A stretch of DNA of 29,947 nucleotides from an uncultured Christensenellaceae bacterium (GTDB taxonomy: Bacteria; Bacillota; Clostridia; Christensenellales; CAG-314), in contig CAJUIV010000019.1 in the NCBI GenBank assembly GCA_910586905.1, forward strand, positions 1 through 29,947, read 5' to 3'. Positions 6,995-14,506 of the stretch are shown piece by piece. Position numbers and translations under genes: made by a program. Each line of letters opens with the position of its first letter. Position 1 is the first letter of the stretch. The notes beneath the pieces were generated by a model. It was not told the DNA's origin, ran no database searches, and saw only the letters and a program-made list of their open reading frames with translations.

Positions 6995-8919
6995 TGAAAA
7001 ATTCATCTGAATTTCAAAACTATACGTTTAAGGAAAATTCGTTCAAATTCGTAAGAAACGACGCAAAAATCAGCGACGTTAAGTTGGAAACGAAACCCAG
7101 AACCGCGGCGCAAGACGCGTTCAGACGTTTTTGTAAAAATAAATCGTCTGTTGTGGCGGCTATTATTTTGGGATTGTTGATTTTGTTGGCGTTGATTGTT
7201 CCGTTGTTTTCGTCGTATGACGTGGGCTCCGTACATTTGGGCGAAGTATTTCTGGAACCCAAGCTTTTCAACGCCGGAACGGGATTTTGGGACGGCACAA
7301 AAAAGTATACCAAAAGTTATAACAAGGACGGAACGATAAACGGTATTGTATACGATGCTGTTAACAAGGTTCCGTCGGGGTTTAATCCGGATGCCGTTTT
7401 AAATTTGGTTGTGGACGAAAAACCGACGCTCATAAACATTGCTAACAGATACGGAAAGGGCGGTTATATTGTTTTTGAGAACCAGAGCGATAGCGTAGCC
7501 TATCTGAGTTCTTCGGTATTCCTGGTAAATGCCGTAGATAATTATAAAGTGTCTGTTGTTTTACATAACGACAATTCTCTTGCGGGAGAGTTAGGCGAGT
7601 ACCGTATCGTCTTAAACGGCGCCGGCGAAGAGATTTTACTCAAAGACTGGTCTAAAGATTATTCGTCGTTTACGTTTGATTTAAGCGGAGCATTGGCTGA
7701 AAAGGAAATAGACAGCGTCGAAGCTGCAAGACTGTCCTTTGAACTGAAATCGGGCGAAAGCACGAATTCCTATATTTTAGTAAAGGAATGCGTGTTTACA
7801 ACGGATAACGAGGACGCGTTTATAACTTCTTCCGACGGTGAAGTCGCCGATTTCTCAGAACTGGGATTTAACGACGCTACAAAGATGATACTTAAAGCTC
7901 CCAACGCGCAAAGCGTATTTCCCGCCGGATACTGGTCGAGTAACGGTCGTAGAGGAATTTACGCTTCCGAAGTATATTTCTGCGAATTCGTTTACGATAC
8001 GTATGCTGCCGTTTACGGCAAAGCCGACGCAGTGTACGCTGCATCAGACTTCAACGATATGGTAGCCAAAGGCTGGTGCGAGTATGACACATCGGTAGGT
8101 CCTGCGTCTTTCAAACGTCTGTCTGAAGATTGTCCTATTCTGGAAGTAAAAGGACAGAAGATTAACGTTAGTACGGGCAGACTGCTGGAGCTTGAGGTTG
8201 TCGCTTATAAATACAGTGCTTTGGGATATAAGCGTATGCCGAGATTTATTTTTGGAACCGACGCGAGCGGAATAGATTTGTTTACAAGAATATTCGCAGG
8301 TATGCGTACTTCGTTGTTGTTAGGCGTATGTACGGCGGCATTCTGTTTGATGTTCGGATTGGTCTGGGGGTCTGTTTCGGGTTATTTCGGCGGAACCGTA
8401 GATCTTGCAATGGAACGTTTTTGCGATATTTTGGGCGGAGTTCCTTGGATAGTAATAATGACGTTGTGCATTTTGCATATAGGAAACAACTTTGCGACTT
8501 TCTTCTTGGCTTTATGTTTAACGGGCTGGATGGGAACTGCGGCAAGAACCCGTACGCAATTTTACCGTTTCAAGGGACGTGAATACGTCTTGGCGAGCAG
8601 AACGTTGGGTTCGAGTGATTTGCGTTTGATATTTAAACATATATTGCCTAATTCTTTGGGAACAATAGTTACGTCAAGCGTACTTATGATTCCGAGCACG
8701 ATTTTCAGTGAAGCAACGCTTGCATACTTAAATTTGGGGTTGCAAGGGAAAGAGGCTTTCGGCGTATTGCTTTCGAGCAATCAGCAATATATTCAGACTA
8801 ATCCGTATCTTATCGTATTTCCGTCTGTAATAATGGCGCTATTGATGATATCGTTTAACTTGTTCGGCAACGGATTGCGCGACGCGTTAAATCCGTCTTT
8901 ACGCGGAGCGGAGGGCTGA
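6994..8919 (+). CDS. ABC transporter permease, OppC/DppC-like, with large extracytoplasmic insertion
   Basis: This is the second channel subunit, 641 residues against about 300 for OppC. TM1 is at about 52-73. The usual family segment FGTDASGIDLFTR is delayed until about 420-432, followed by the permease helices (about 437-460, 475-497, 553-575, 605-628) and the EAA loop (about 531-553, ending KHILPNS). The extra 300 or so residues (about 75-415) replace the short loop after TM1 and must lie outside the cell. Within them, residues 150-275 alternate beta-strand-like segments (YKVSVVL, SFTFDL, AARLSFEL), resembling galactose-binding/carbohydrate-binding beta-sandwich modules. No stop or frame break interrupts the join, so this is one intact gene and not a fusion artefact I can detect. 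The permease part is certain; the insert's fold is inference. Confidence 0.87.
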   Translation: MKNSSEFQNYTFKENSFKFVRNDAKISDVKLETKPRTAAQDAFRRFCKNKSSVVAAIILGLLILLALIVPLFSSYDVGSVHLGEVFLEPKLFNAGTGFWDGTKKYTKSYNKDGTINGIVYDAVNKVPSGFNPDAVLNLVVDEKPTLINIANRYGKGGYIVFENQSDSVAYLSSSVFLVNAVDNYKVSVVLHNDNSLAGELGEYRIVLNGAGEEILLKDWSKDYSSFTFDLSGALAEKEIDSVEAARLSFELKSGESTNSYILVKECVFTTDNEDAFITSSDGEVADFSELGFNDATKMILKAPNAQSVFPAGYWSSNGRRGIYASEVYFCEFVYDTYAAVYGKADAVYAASDFNDMVAKGWCEYDTSVGPASFKRLSEDCPILEVKGQKINVSTGRLLELEVVAYKYSALGYKRMPRFIFGTDASGIDLFTRIFAGMRTSLLLGVCTAAFCLMFGLVWGSVSGYFGGTVDLAMERFCDILGGVPWIVIMTLCILHIGNNFATFFLALCLTGWMGTAARTRTQFYRFKGREYVLASRTLGSSDLRLIFKHILPNSLGTIVTSSVLMIPSTIFSEATLAYLNLGLQGKEAFGVLLSSNQQYIQTNPYLIVFPSVIMALLMISFNLFGNGLRDALNPSLRGAEG

Positions 8920-8923
8920 TAGT

Positions 8924-11077
8924 ATGGAAAAGAAACTGGAAGTAAATAACTTAGTTGTGTCTTTCCGCACTGATGGCGGAAAGGTGCAAGCCGTAAGAGA
9001 TATTAGTTTTAATCTTTATAAAGGCGAAACTCTTGCAATAGTAGGCGAAAGCGGCAGCGGTAAATCCGTTACCAACCGTGCAATAATTGGTATTTTGGCA
9101 AACAACGCCATAGTAGAAAGCGGAGAAATTATTTACGACGGACAGGATTTGCTCAAAATATCGGAAGATGATTTTCATAAAATCAGAGGCGATAAAATCG
9201 CAATGATATTTCAGGACCCGTTATCTAGTTTAAATCCGATTATGAAAGTCGGCAAACAATTAACGGAAGCGATGCTTTTGAAAAATTCTGCCAGTCGGCG
9301 TAATGCTCGACGCATTTTTAACGACAAATTGAAAATGCTAAACGTCGTTATGGATGAAATTTCCGGAGATAATGCAAGCGCGAAACTGCATAATAAAGAG
9401 CAATGCGAAACGTTTAATAATTTTTGTATTGCAAGCACCAAATTGGAAAGAGCGTATAATGAAATTGCGCGCGCCACGTTGGAACTTAAACTGGATATTG
9501 AAAACGTTTTGTTTTTACTATCTAAAAAGCAGTCTGTAGACGGTCGTAAAGCTATTGTTCACGTTTTAAAACGAATTGACGATACGTATCATCCGGATAT
9601 AGTTGTTAAAGACGAGCGTTTGGCTTCGGATTTGAGTATATTGTCGGATTCGTTGTCCGTTGTTAAAGGACAAGTAAAAGAGTTGCCGGATAATGTTGTT
9701 TCTGCATTGTCGGATATAGCGGATATATTGGAAAAAGCTTCGCTGCGTCAAAAACCGAATTATTTTACGCTCGGATTTTATATGATGCGCAATCCGGAAG
9801 CCAATCTTGACGATATGCCTATCGACGAATTGACGTCGATGACTCGTAATTATTTAGATGAGCATTTCATGTTAAGATTTATTTCCGAAGGCGCAGAGGC
9901 AATGCGGTTCAATCATAAGCGAAAATTAGAATTGAAAAAAGATTTGCTTTCGCGCACTGACGACGCTTTGGAATTTTTCCGCGCCGAAAATCCCGATGAA
10001 AAACAAGCGTACGCTATAACGAAAGAGTTGTCGTCGCTCGTTAATGAATCTATAGACTATTTGCGCGTATCGAAGAATTCTTCGGAACATACTTTCCACA
10101 GCAGTATAAAAGCTGCTCTGGACAAGTATTATTTCGGAATCGTCAACAACGGTAAAGAGATCAAACGTTACGACAAACAACAGTCGAAGTTCGACGCGCT
10201 TGTCGCGAAAGGAAAAACTCCCGATTGGAAAGTGGTTCCAGCGGCGCTTATAGATTTGGAATTGGCGAAAAAGAATATTCGCGCAGTTTTACATAATTTG
10301 CGCGCGACGTATAGGACTGTAATCGAAAATGCATATAATTACGACGGCGAAGCCGAAATGGTGGCGCTTATCGACTATCTGAAAGAACAAGCGTCGGCAG
10401 TGGTTTACAAGGTTACGCCCAAAATGGCAAAGGCAAAAGCCTTGAAGCTTTTGGAAGAAGTAGGCATACCGGAACCCGCTATAAGATACAATCAATATCC
10501 GTTTGAGTTTTCCGGCGGAATGCGTCAGCGTATAGTTATCGCCATAGCTTTGGCGGCGAATCCCGACATACTTATATGCGACGAACCTACCACAGCTTTG
10601 GACGTAACTATTCAGTCGCAGATTCTGGAGCTTATCAATCGTATCAAGTCGGAACGTAATTTGTCGGTTATTTTTATTACGCACGACCTCGGAGTCGTGG
10701 CGAATATGGCTGACAGAATAGCAGTTATGTACGCAGGTAAAATCGTAGAATACGGCACTGTAGACGATATATTTTACGACCCGCGTCATCCTTATACCTG
10801 GGCTTTGTTATCTTCTATGCCGGACCTTGATACCAAAGAAAAACTGGAAGCGATTCCCGGAACTCCTCCGAACATGATTTTTCCGCCGAAAGGCGACGCC
10901 TTTGCGGCGCGTAACAAATATGCTATGGAAATAGACTTCGAGGAAGAACCGCCGATGTTTAAAATTTCGGATACTCATTTTGCCGCTACTTGGCTGTTGC
11001 ACCCCAACGCGCCTAAGGTTACTCCGCCTAAAATCGTAACCGACCGCATCGAGAGAATGTCAAAGGAGGCAAAGTGA
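8924..11077 (+). CDS. ABC transporter ATP-binding protein, OppD-like, with large helical insertion
   Basis: This cytoplasmic ATPase energises import. It has 717 residues; OppD usually has about 330. Walker A GESGSGKS is at 41-48, Q-loop FQDP at 96-99, signature FSGGMRQR at 529-536, Walker B ILICDEP at 549-555 and the switch His587 in THD. The nucleotide-binding domain is complete but split. Residues about 121-500, between Q-loop and signature, are an added charged, mainly helical segment. The C-terminal oligopeptide-transporter domain (HPYTWALLSSMP, then IPGTPP) is present. However, the four cysteines usual there are replaced, giving GDAF, ARNKYA, EIDF and AATW. Four bases separate it from the preceding permease stop. 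The call as an Opp-type ATPase is firm; the function of the insert is unknown. Confidence 0.9.
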   Translation: MEKKLEVNNLVVSFRTDGGKVQAVRDISFNLYKGETLAIVGESGSGKSVTNRAIIGILANNAIVESGEIIYDGQDLLKISEDDFHKIRGDKIAMIFQDPLSSLNPIMKVGKQLTEAMLLKNSASRRNARRIFNDKLKMLNVVMDEISGDNASAKLHNKEQCETFNNFCIASTKLERAYNEIARATLELKLDIENVLFLLSKKQSVDGRKAIVHVLKRIDDTYHPDIVVKDERLASDLSILSDSLSVVKGQVKELPDNVVSALSDIADILEKASLRQKPNYFTLGFYMMRNPEANLDDMPIDELTSMTRNYLDEHFMLRFISEGAEAMRFNHKRKLELKKDLLSRTDDALEFFRAENPDEKQAYAITKELSSLVNESIDYLRVSKNSSEHTFHSSIKAALDKYYFGIVNNGKEIKRYDKQQSKFDALVAKGKTPDWKVVPAALIDLELAKKNIRAVLHNLRATYRTVIENAYNYDGEAEMVALIDYLKEQASAVVYKVTPKMAKAKALKLLEEVGIPEPAIRYNQYPFEFSGGMRQRIVIAIALAANPDILICDEPTTALDVTIQSQILELINRIKSERNLSVIFITHDLGVVANMADRIAVMYAGKIVEYGTVDDIFYDPRHPYTWALLSSMPDLDTKEKLEAIPGTPPNMIFPPKGDAFAARNKYAMEIDFEEEPPMFKISDTHFAATWLLHPNAPKVTPPKIVTDRIERMSKEAK

Positions 11078-11078
11078 T

Positions 11079-12446
11079 ATGTCGGAAGAAAGAGAAGTTT
11101 TACTGTCCGTTCAACATTTACAGCAATTTTTTAAAATGGGCAAAAGACAGCTGCGCGCGGTCGACGACGTAAATTTCGATATTTACAAAGGCGAAGTTTT
11201 CGGACTCGTAGGCGAGTCGGGCTGCGGAAAAACTACTACTGGACGCTCGATTATTCGTTTGTACGACATCACCGGAGGCTCGGTTTACTTCGAAGGACAG
11301 CGTATCTGCGCTGGAATCAACAACTATCAGGAAGTTATACGCAACGCTAAAGGCAAGGCGAACGAGCGGTTGAAAATACTCAAAGAACAGCCTCAAAGTT
11401 CCGAACGCGATGCAGAAATCGAAACAATAAACAGCGAATTAAACGCACTTATAGCCGAGCAGACCGCGCTTATAAAAAGCGCTAAACACGACCATAAGTA
11501 TTGCAACAAAATGTACGCCGAACAGCAAATGAGGCTCGTTCGAAATAAGTACGAGCCTCTTATTGCCGCGGCAGGTACGGAAGAAGAACAAAAAAAGCTT
11601 CAGGCGGAAATGAAAAAAGAACTGCGTCTTGCTTCTAATGACAGAGTAATGAACAAGATGCAGATGATTTTCCAAGACCCGATAGCTTCGCTTAACCCGT
11701 TGATGACGGTAAAAGAAATAATCGCGGAAGGCTTGCTTATTAGAGGAATTAAAGATAAAGAGTATATAAACGAACAAGTATACAAAGTATTGGATTTGGT
11801 AGGATTGGTTCCCGAACACGCGGGACGTTATCCTCACGAATTCTCCGGAGGACAGCGGCAGCGTATCGGTATAGCCAGGGCAATCATATTGAAACCCGAT
11901 TTGATAATCGCAGATGAACCGATATCCGCATTGGACGTTTCGATACAAGCTCAGGTTATCAATCTTTTAAACGACCTTCGTGAAAAACTCGGACTTACGA
12001 TTCTTTTTATAGCGCACGATTTGTCCGTAGTTAAATATTTCTCCGACAGAATTGCGGTAATGTACTTCGGTAAAATCGTCGAACTTACCACAAGCGACGA
12101 GTTGTTCAGGCATCCGTTGCATCCGTATACCAAATCGCTTTTGTCTGCAATTCCTTTGCCGGATCCGCATTTCGAAAAACAGCGCAAACGTATTACGTAC
12201 AACCCGCTTGCCGCTCACGATTACAGCGAGCAGCAACCGTATATGCAGGAAGTCGTTCCCGGACACTTTATTTATTGTAACGACGCAGAGTTTGAACGGT
12301 ATAAAAAGGAAATTGCGGAGTTGGACGCAAAGGAAAGCGCCGATTTAAAAGCGGTGGAAGAGAAACAGCCGAAAGCCGCAAAAGCAAAAACGCCCAATAC
12401 GAAAAGCAAAAGTACCAAAACGACGACGAAAAAGAAAGATAAGTAG
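11079..12446 (+). CDS. ABC transporter ATP-binding protein, OppF-like, with coiled-coil insertion
   Basis: This is the second ATPase of the importer, 455 residues against about 320-330. Walker A GESGCGKT is at 45-52, Q-loop FQDP at 198-201, signature FSGGQRQR at 255-262, Walker B LIIADEP at 275-281 and the switch His313 in AHD. About 110 extra residues (about 78-190), rich in Glu, Lys, Ala and Gln and probably coiled coil, sit between Walker A and the Q-loop. That is a different position from the insert in the partner ATPase. The C-terminus keeps HPLHPYTKSLLSAIP and ends in a Lys/Thr-rich tail (about 425-455). AAAGGAGG at 11062-11069, inside the previous gene, precedes the start; the two genes are one base apart. 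Confidence 0.9.
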   Translation: MSEEREVLLSVQHLQQFFKMGKRQLRAVDDVNFDIYKGEVFGLVGESGCGKTTTGRSIIRLYDITGGSVYFEGQRICAGINNYQEVIRNAKGKANERLKILKEQPQSSERDAEIETINSELNALIAEQTALIKSAKHDHKYCNKMYAEQQMRLVRNKYEPLIAAAGTEEEQKKLQAEMKKELRLASNDRVMNKMQMIFQDPIASLNPLMTVKEIIAEGLLIRGIKDKEYINEQVYKVLDLVGLVPEHAGRYPHEFSGGQRQRIGIARAIILKPDLIIADEPISALDVSIQAQVINLLNDLREKLGLTILFIAHDLSVVKYFSDRIAVMYFGKIVELTTSDELFRHPLHPYTKSLLSAIPLPDPHFEKQRKRITYNPLAAHDYSEQQPYMQEVVPGHFIYCNDAEFERYKKEIAELDAKESADLKAVEEKQPKAAKAKTPNTKSKSTKTTTKKKDK

Positions 12447-12458
12447 AGCGTTTACATA

Positions 12459-12848
12459 ATGAAGAAAGTTTTAAAATATCTAATACCTTTTTTGATATGC
12501 TCGATTTTTACGGTGGTGATACTTGCAACGCGCGGGTCGTTTGTCAAAACCGGCAAAACGCTTATGGGAGAACTGAGCGACGCGTTTTTCGTTCCCGGAG
12601 TTATTACGCTTGGGATAGGGCTGCTTGTAATGGCTACCAACGGCGGCGCTTTCGATATGCTGTCGTTCGGGATACTAAAACTGTTCGACTTATTGAAACG
12701 TGATTTGACAAAGGTTAAGTACAGAACTTTTTATGATTATCGACAAGCTCAGAAAGAAAAGAAACGTTCTTTTCTGCACGTTGTTTTGATAGGCGCAGGA
12801 TTCGTGCTTGTAGCATTGGTATTTTTAGTTATTTATTTATATTCCTAA
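12459..12848 (+). CDS. Small membrane protein, DUF3899-like
   Basis: This is a 129-residue protein with three hydrophobic helices (about 5-24, 42-60, 105-127) and a basic loop between the last two (about 78-104). The pattern of a short first hairpin, then a segment like NGGAFDMLSFG, then a charged loop and a final helix recalls the DUF3899 family of Gram-positive membrane proteins. I make that match from memory and hold it loosely. It starts 12 bases after the OppF-like gene with only a weak ribosome binding site, and lies before the operon terminator, so it is probably the last gene of the transporter transcript. Its function is unknown. Confidence 0.65.
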   Translation: MKKVLKYLIPFLICSIFTVVILATRGSFVKTGKTLMGELSDAFFVPGVITLGIGLLVMATNGGAFDMLSFGILKLFDLLKRDLTKVKYRTFYDYRQAQKEKKRSFLHVVLIGAGFVLVALVFLVIYLYS

Positions 12849-12850
12849 TT

Positions 12851-12889
12851 AAAAGCGCGGATTTAATCTGCGCTTTTCTTGTTTTTTTT
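12851..12889 (+). terminator. Rho-independent terminator of the opp-like operon
   Basis: AAAAGCGCGGAT (12851-12862) pairs with ATCTGCGCTTTT (12866-12877), 12 pairs with one G-T wobble. It is followed by CTTG and eight T residues (12882-12889). This is a strong signal two bases after the last stop codon. Confidence 0.9.
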
Positions 12890-13134
12890 TGATTTTATGC
12901 CGGTAATTTTTTATTTATAACTTAAACGCCGATACGTCTGGATGTTTCAACCGACTCCGTGATATGGAATAAGTAAGCGGCGGTTAACTGAAAAGTTGAA
13001 AAAGTAAAGCGTTGTGTAAAAGGCTTCGGTTTGATTGCCGTCAAATTCGGCGTAAGAGCAACCGAAAGCCGCTTACAGCTTAAAGCGCGTTATTTGTCCG
13101 TTGCCTTGCGCGTCGTCCCTGCTCAACAAAACGA
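12890..13134. other. Gene-free stretch with a nested inverted-repeat element
   Basis: No protein gene, tRNA or known RNA is recognised between the transporter terminator and the S10 promoters. GTAAGCGGC (12973-12981) is matched by GCCGCTTAC (13068-13076), enclosing 104 nt. Inside are TTAACT-GAAA-AGTTGA (12984-12999) and a nested hairpin: GGCTTCGGTT (13022-13031) with AACCGAAAGCC (13060-13070), and GCCG/CGGC within. This resembles a three-way-junction RNA. No adjacent T-run fixes a strand or an end. A weak promoter-like pair (TTGATT 12888-12893, TATTTA 12911-12916) lies upstream on the plus strand. Confidence 0.35.
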
Positions 13135-13164
13135 TTGACATATCGGTAAAACCCCGAATAGATA
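13135..13164 (+). promoter_or_regulatory. Possible upstream promoter (P2) of the S10 operon
   Basis: A perfect TTGACA (13135-13140) is followed 18 bases later by TAGATA (13159-13164), a weak -10. It could be a second promoter 90 bases upstream of the main one. The poor -10 keeps confidence low. Confidence 0.3.
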
Positions 13165-13224
13165 AATTTTTGTAAAATGTTTTAAATTTTCGGCAAAAAT
13201 TCTGTATTTATCGATTGAAATCGT

Positions 13225-13253
13225 TTGACACCTATTGATTGCTGTGATAAACT
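13225..13253 (+). promoter_or_regulatory. Main promoter of the S10-spc-alpha super-operon
   Basis: A perfect TTGACA (13225-13230) is followed after 17 bases by TAAACT (13248-13253). The upstream DNA (13161-13212) is very A+T-rich with AATTTTTG/CAAAAATT symmetry, suiting an UP element. Transcription would start near 13260. CCTATT (13231-13236) and AATAGG (13255-13260) form an inverted repeat spanning the -10 region, a possible operator. Confidence 0.75.
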
Positions 13254-13259
13254 AAATAG

Positions 13260-13515
13260 GCTGCGAAATAGGGGCTGACGCATAAGGTTACTGAGAAAAC
13301 AGAAAACTTATAGCCGACCCAGTGGCGCCGAGAGCGCTGCGGCCGAACGGATTTTAAGCGGTATCAGGCGTTAAGTGGTAAGAAAAAACCAAACTGACGC
13401 AGATATTTTGTAGGCAAACTTTGTTTGCTTTATTAAAAGTCGCAGTATGAAACACACGGAAGTGTTGTCGTCATAAACACGTTTCGGAGAATAAAACGAA
13501 AAAATAAGGAGTAAC
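13260..13515 (+). other. Structured 5' leader of the S10 operon
   Basis: About 260 nt separate the predicted start site from rpsJ. One long hairpin runs from 13271 to 13320: GGGGCT and ATAAGGTT on the left face AACTTAT, AGCC and CCC on the right, with CTG-agaaaa-CAG at the tip. A GC-rich hairpin follows (13322-13340). CTGCG (13261-13265) can pair with CGCAG (13398-13402), closing the whole unit. GCAAAC-TTT-GTTTGC-TTTATT (13414-13434) resembles a weak attenuator. In other bacteria S10 leaders mediate feedback by a ribosomal protein; such a role here is inference. Confidence 0.45.
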
Positions 13516-13519
13516 ACGT

Positions 13520-13828
13520 ATGGCTAACCAAAGAATCAGAATCAAACTTAAATCCTACGATCACAACTTGGTAGACCTTGCTTGCAGCAAAATCGTAGAA
13601 GCCGCTCAAAAAATGGGAAGCAAAGTATCGGGACCTATTCCTCTTCCTACGGAAAAAGAAATAGTAACCGTTCTTCGCGCTACGCACAAGTATAAAGATG
13701 CGCGCGAACAATTCGAACTTCGCACGTACAAGCGTTTAATCGACATCTACAGTCCCAACGCCAAAACGATTGACAGTCTGACCAAATTGGATTTACCCGC
13801 AGGCATCGACGTTAAGATTAAATTGTAA
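13520..13828 (+). CDS. rpsJ: 30S ribosomal protein S10
   Basis: S10 is a head protein of the small subunit; as NusE it also takes part in transcription antitermination. The 102 residues match the family throughout: start MANQRIRIKLKSYDH, central GPIPLPTEKE (about 38-47) and end LPAGIDVKIKL. Length is normal. It opens the super-operon, preceded by TAAGGAG at 13505-13511 and a long structured leader. Unlike many relatives, it is not directly preceded by tuf here but by an unrelated transporter operon with its own terminator. Confidence 0.97.
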   Translation: MANQRIRIKLKSYDHNLVDLACSKIVEAAQKMGSKVSGPIPLPTEKEIVTVLRATHKYKDAREQFELRTYKRLIDIYSPNAKTIDSLTKLDLPAGIDVKIKL

Positions 13829-13859
13829 TACGAAATATATATGGAGGTGAACTTTATCT

Positions 13860-14486
13860 ATGAATAAAGCAATCATTGGTAAAAAGCTCGGTATGACGCA
13901 AGTCTTCCTGGCGGACGGAACGATGGTTCCCGTAACGGTTATCAAAGCGGGACCTTGTACTGTAACTCAAAAGAAAACCGTTGAGCGCGACGGATACGAC
14001 GCGTTACAACTCGGTTTCGACGAAGTGGCTGATAAAAAACTCAACAAACCCGAACTCGGTCATTTGAAAGCAAGCGGAGCAACCGTTAAACATCTGCACG
14101 AATTCAAACTCGAAGGGACAAGCCTCGAAGTGGGCGCGAAAGTCGAGTGCGACGTATTCCAGCCCGGCGATTTCGTGGATGTAACGGGAACTTCTAAAGG
14201 ACACGGATTTTCCGGCGTTATCAAACGTTGGAATCAACACAGACTCAAAGAAACGCACGGCGTAGGCCCCGTTCACAGAGAAGTCGGTTCTATGGGTCCC
14301 ATAAGCAGTCCTTCGCGCGTTATGCCGGGAAAAAATCTTCCGGGTCATTACGGCGTAGAACAAGTAACGGTACTTAATCTCTCTGTAGTAAAAGTCGACA
14401 AAGAGAAAGGCGTTCTCCTCGTAAAAGGCGCTGTTCCCGGTTCTAAGAACAGCATAGTTTACGTACGCAACGCCGTAAAGAAATAA
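13860..14486 (+). CDS. rplC: 50S ribosomal protein L3
   Basis: L3 is an early-assembling large-subunit protein whose loop approaches the peptidyl transferase centre. The 208 residues start MNKAIIGKKLGMTQVF, carry TGTSKGHGFSG at 109-119 and a long loop at about 133-165 with GSMG, SPSRV and PGHYG. Relatives more often have AGHMG or AGRMG at the last site. Length is standard. AGGTGA precedes the ATG at 13860, 31 bases after rpsJ. Confidence 0.96.
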   Translation: MNKAIIGKKLGMTQVFLADGTMVPVTVIKAGPCTVTQKKTVERDGYDALQLGFDEVADKKLNKPELGHLKASGATVKHLHEFKLEGTSLEVGAKVECDVFQPGDFVDVTGTSKGHGFSGVIKRWNQHRLKETHGVGPVHREVGSMGPISSPSRVMPGKNLPGHYGVEQVTVLNLSVVKVDKEKGVLLVKGAVPGSKNSIVYVRNAVKK

Positions 14487-14506
14487 GGTGAAAGGAGTAC
14501 ATAACA

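Noticed and set aside
10289..10789. 166-codon open frame on the minus strand inside the OppD-like gene
   Set aside because: It lies wholly within a gene with clear ATPase motifs, has no ribosome binding site or family resemblance, and its composition is that of an antisense shadow.
8924..11077. OppD-like gene as a sequencing chimera or fusion of two genes
   Set aside because: A single frame runs through with Walker A and Q-loop before the insert and signature and Walker B after it, in correct order, and codon use looks uniform.
12890..13519. tRNA genes or a CRISPR array in the gap before rpsJ
   Set aside because: No TTCGA-type T-loop with an acceptor stem, and no regularly spaced repeats.
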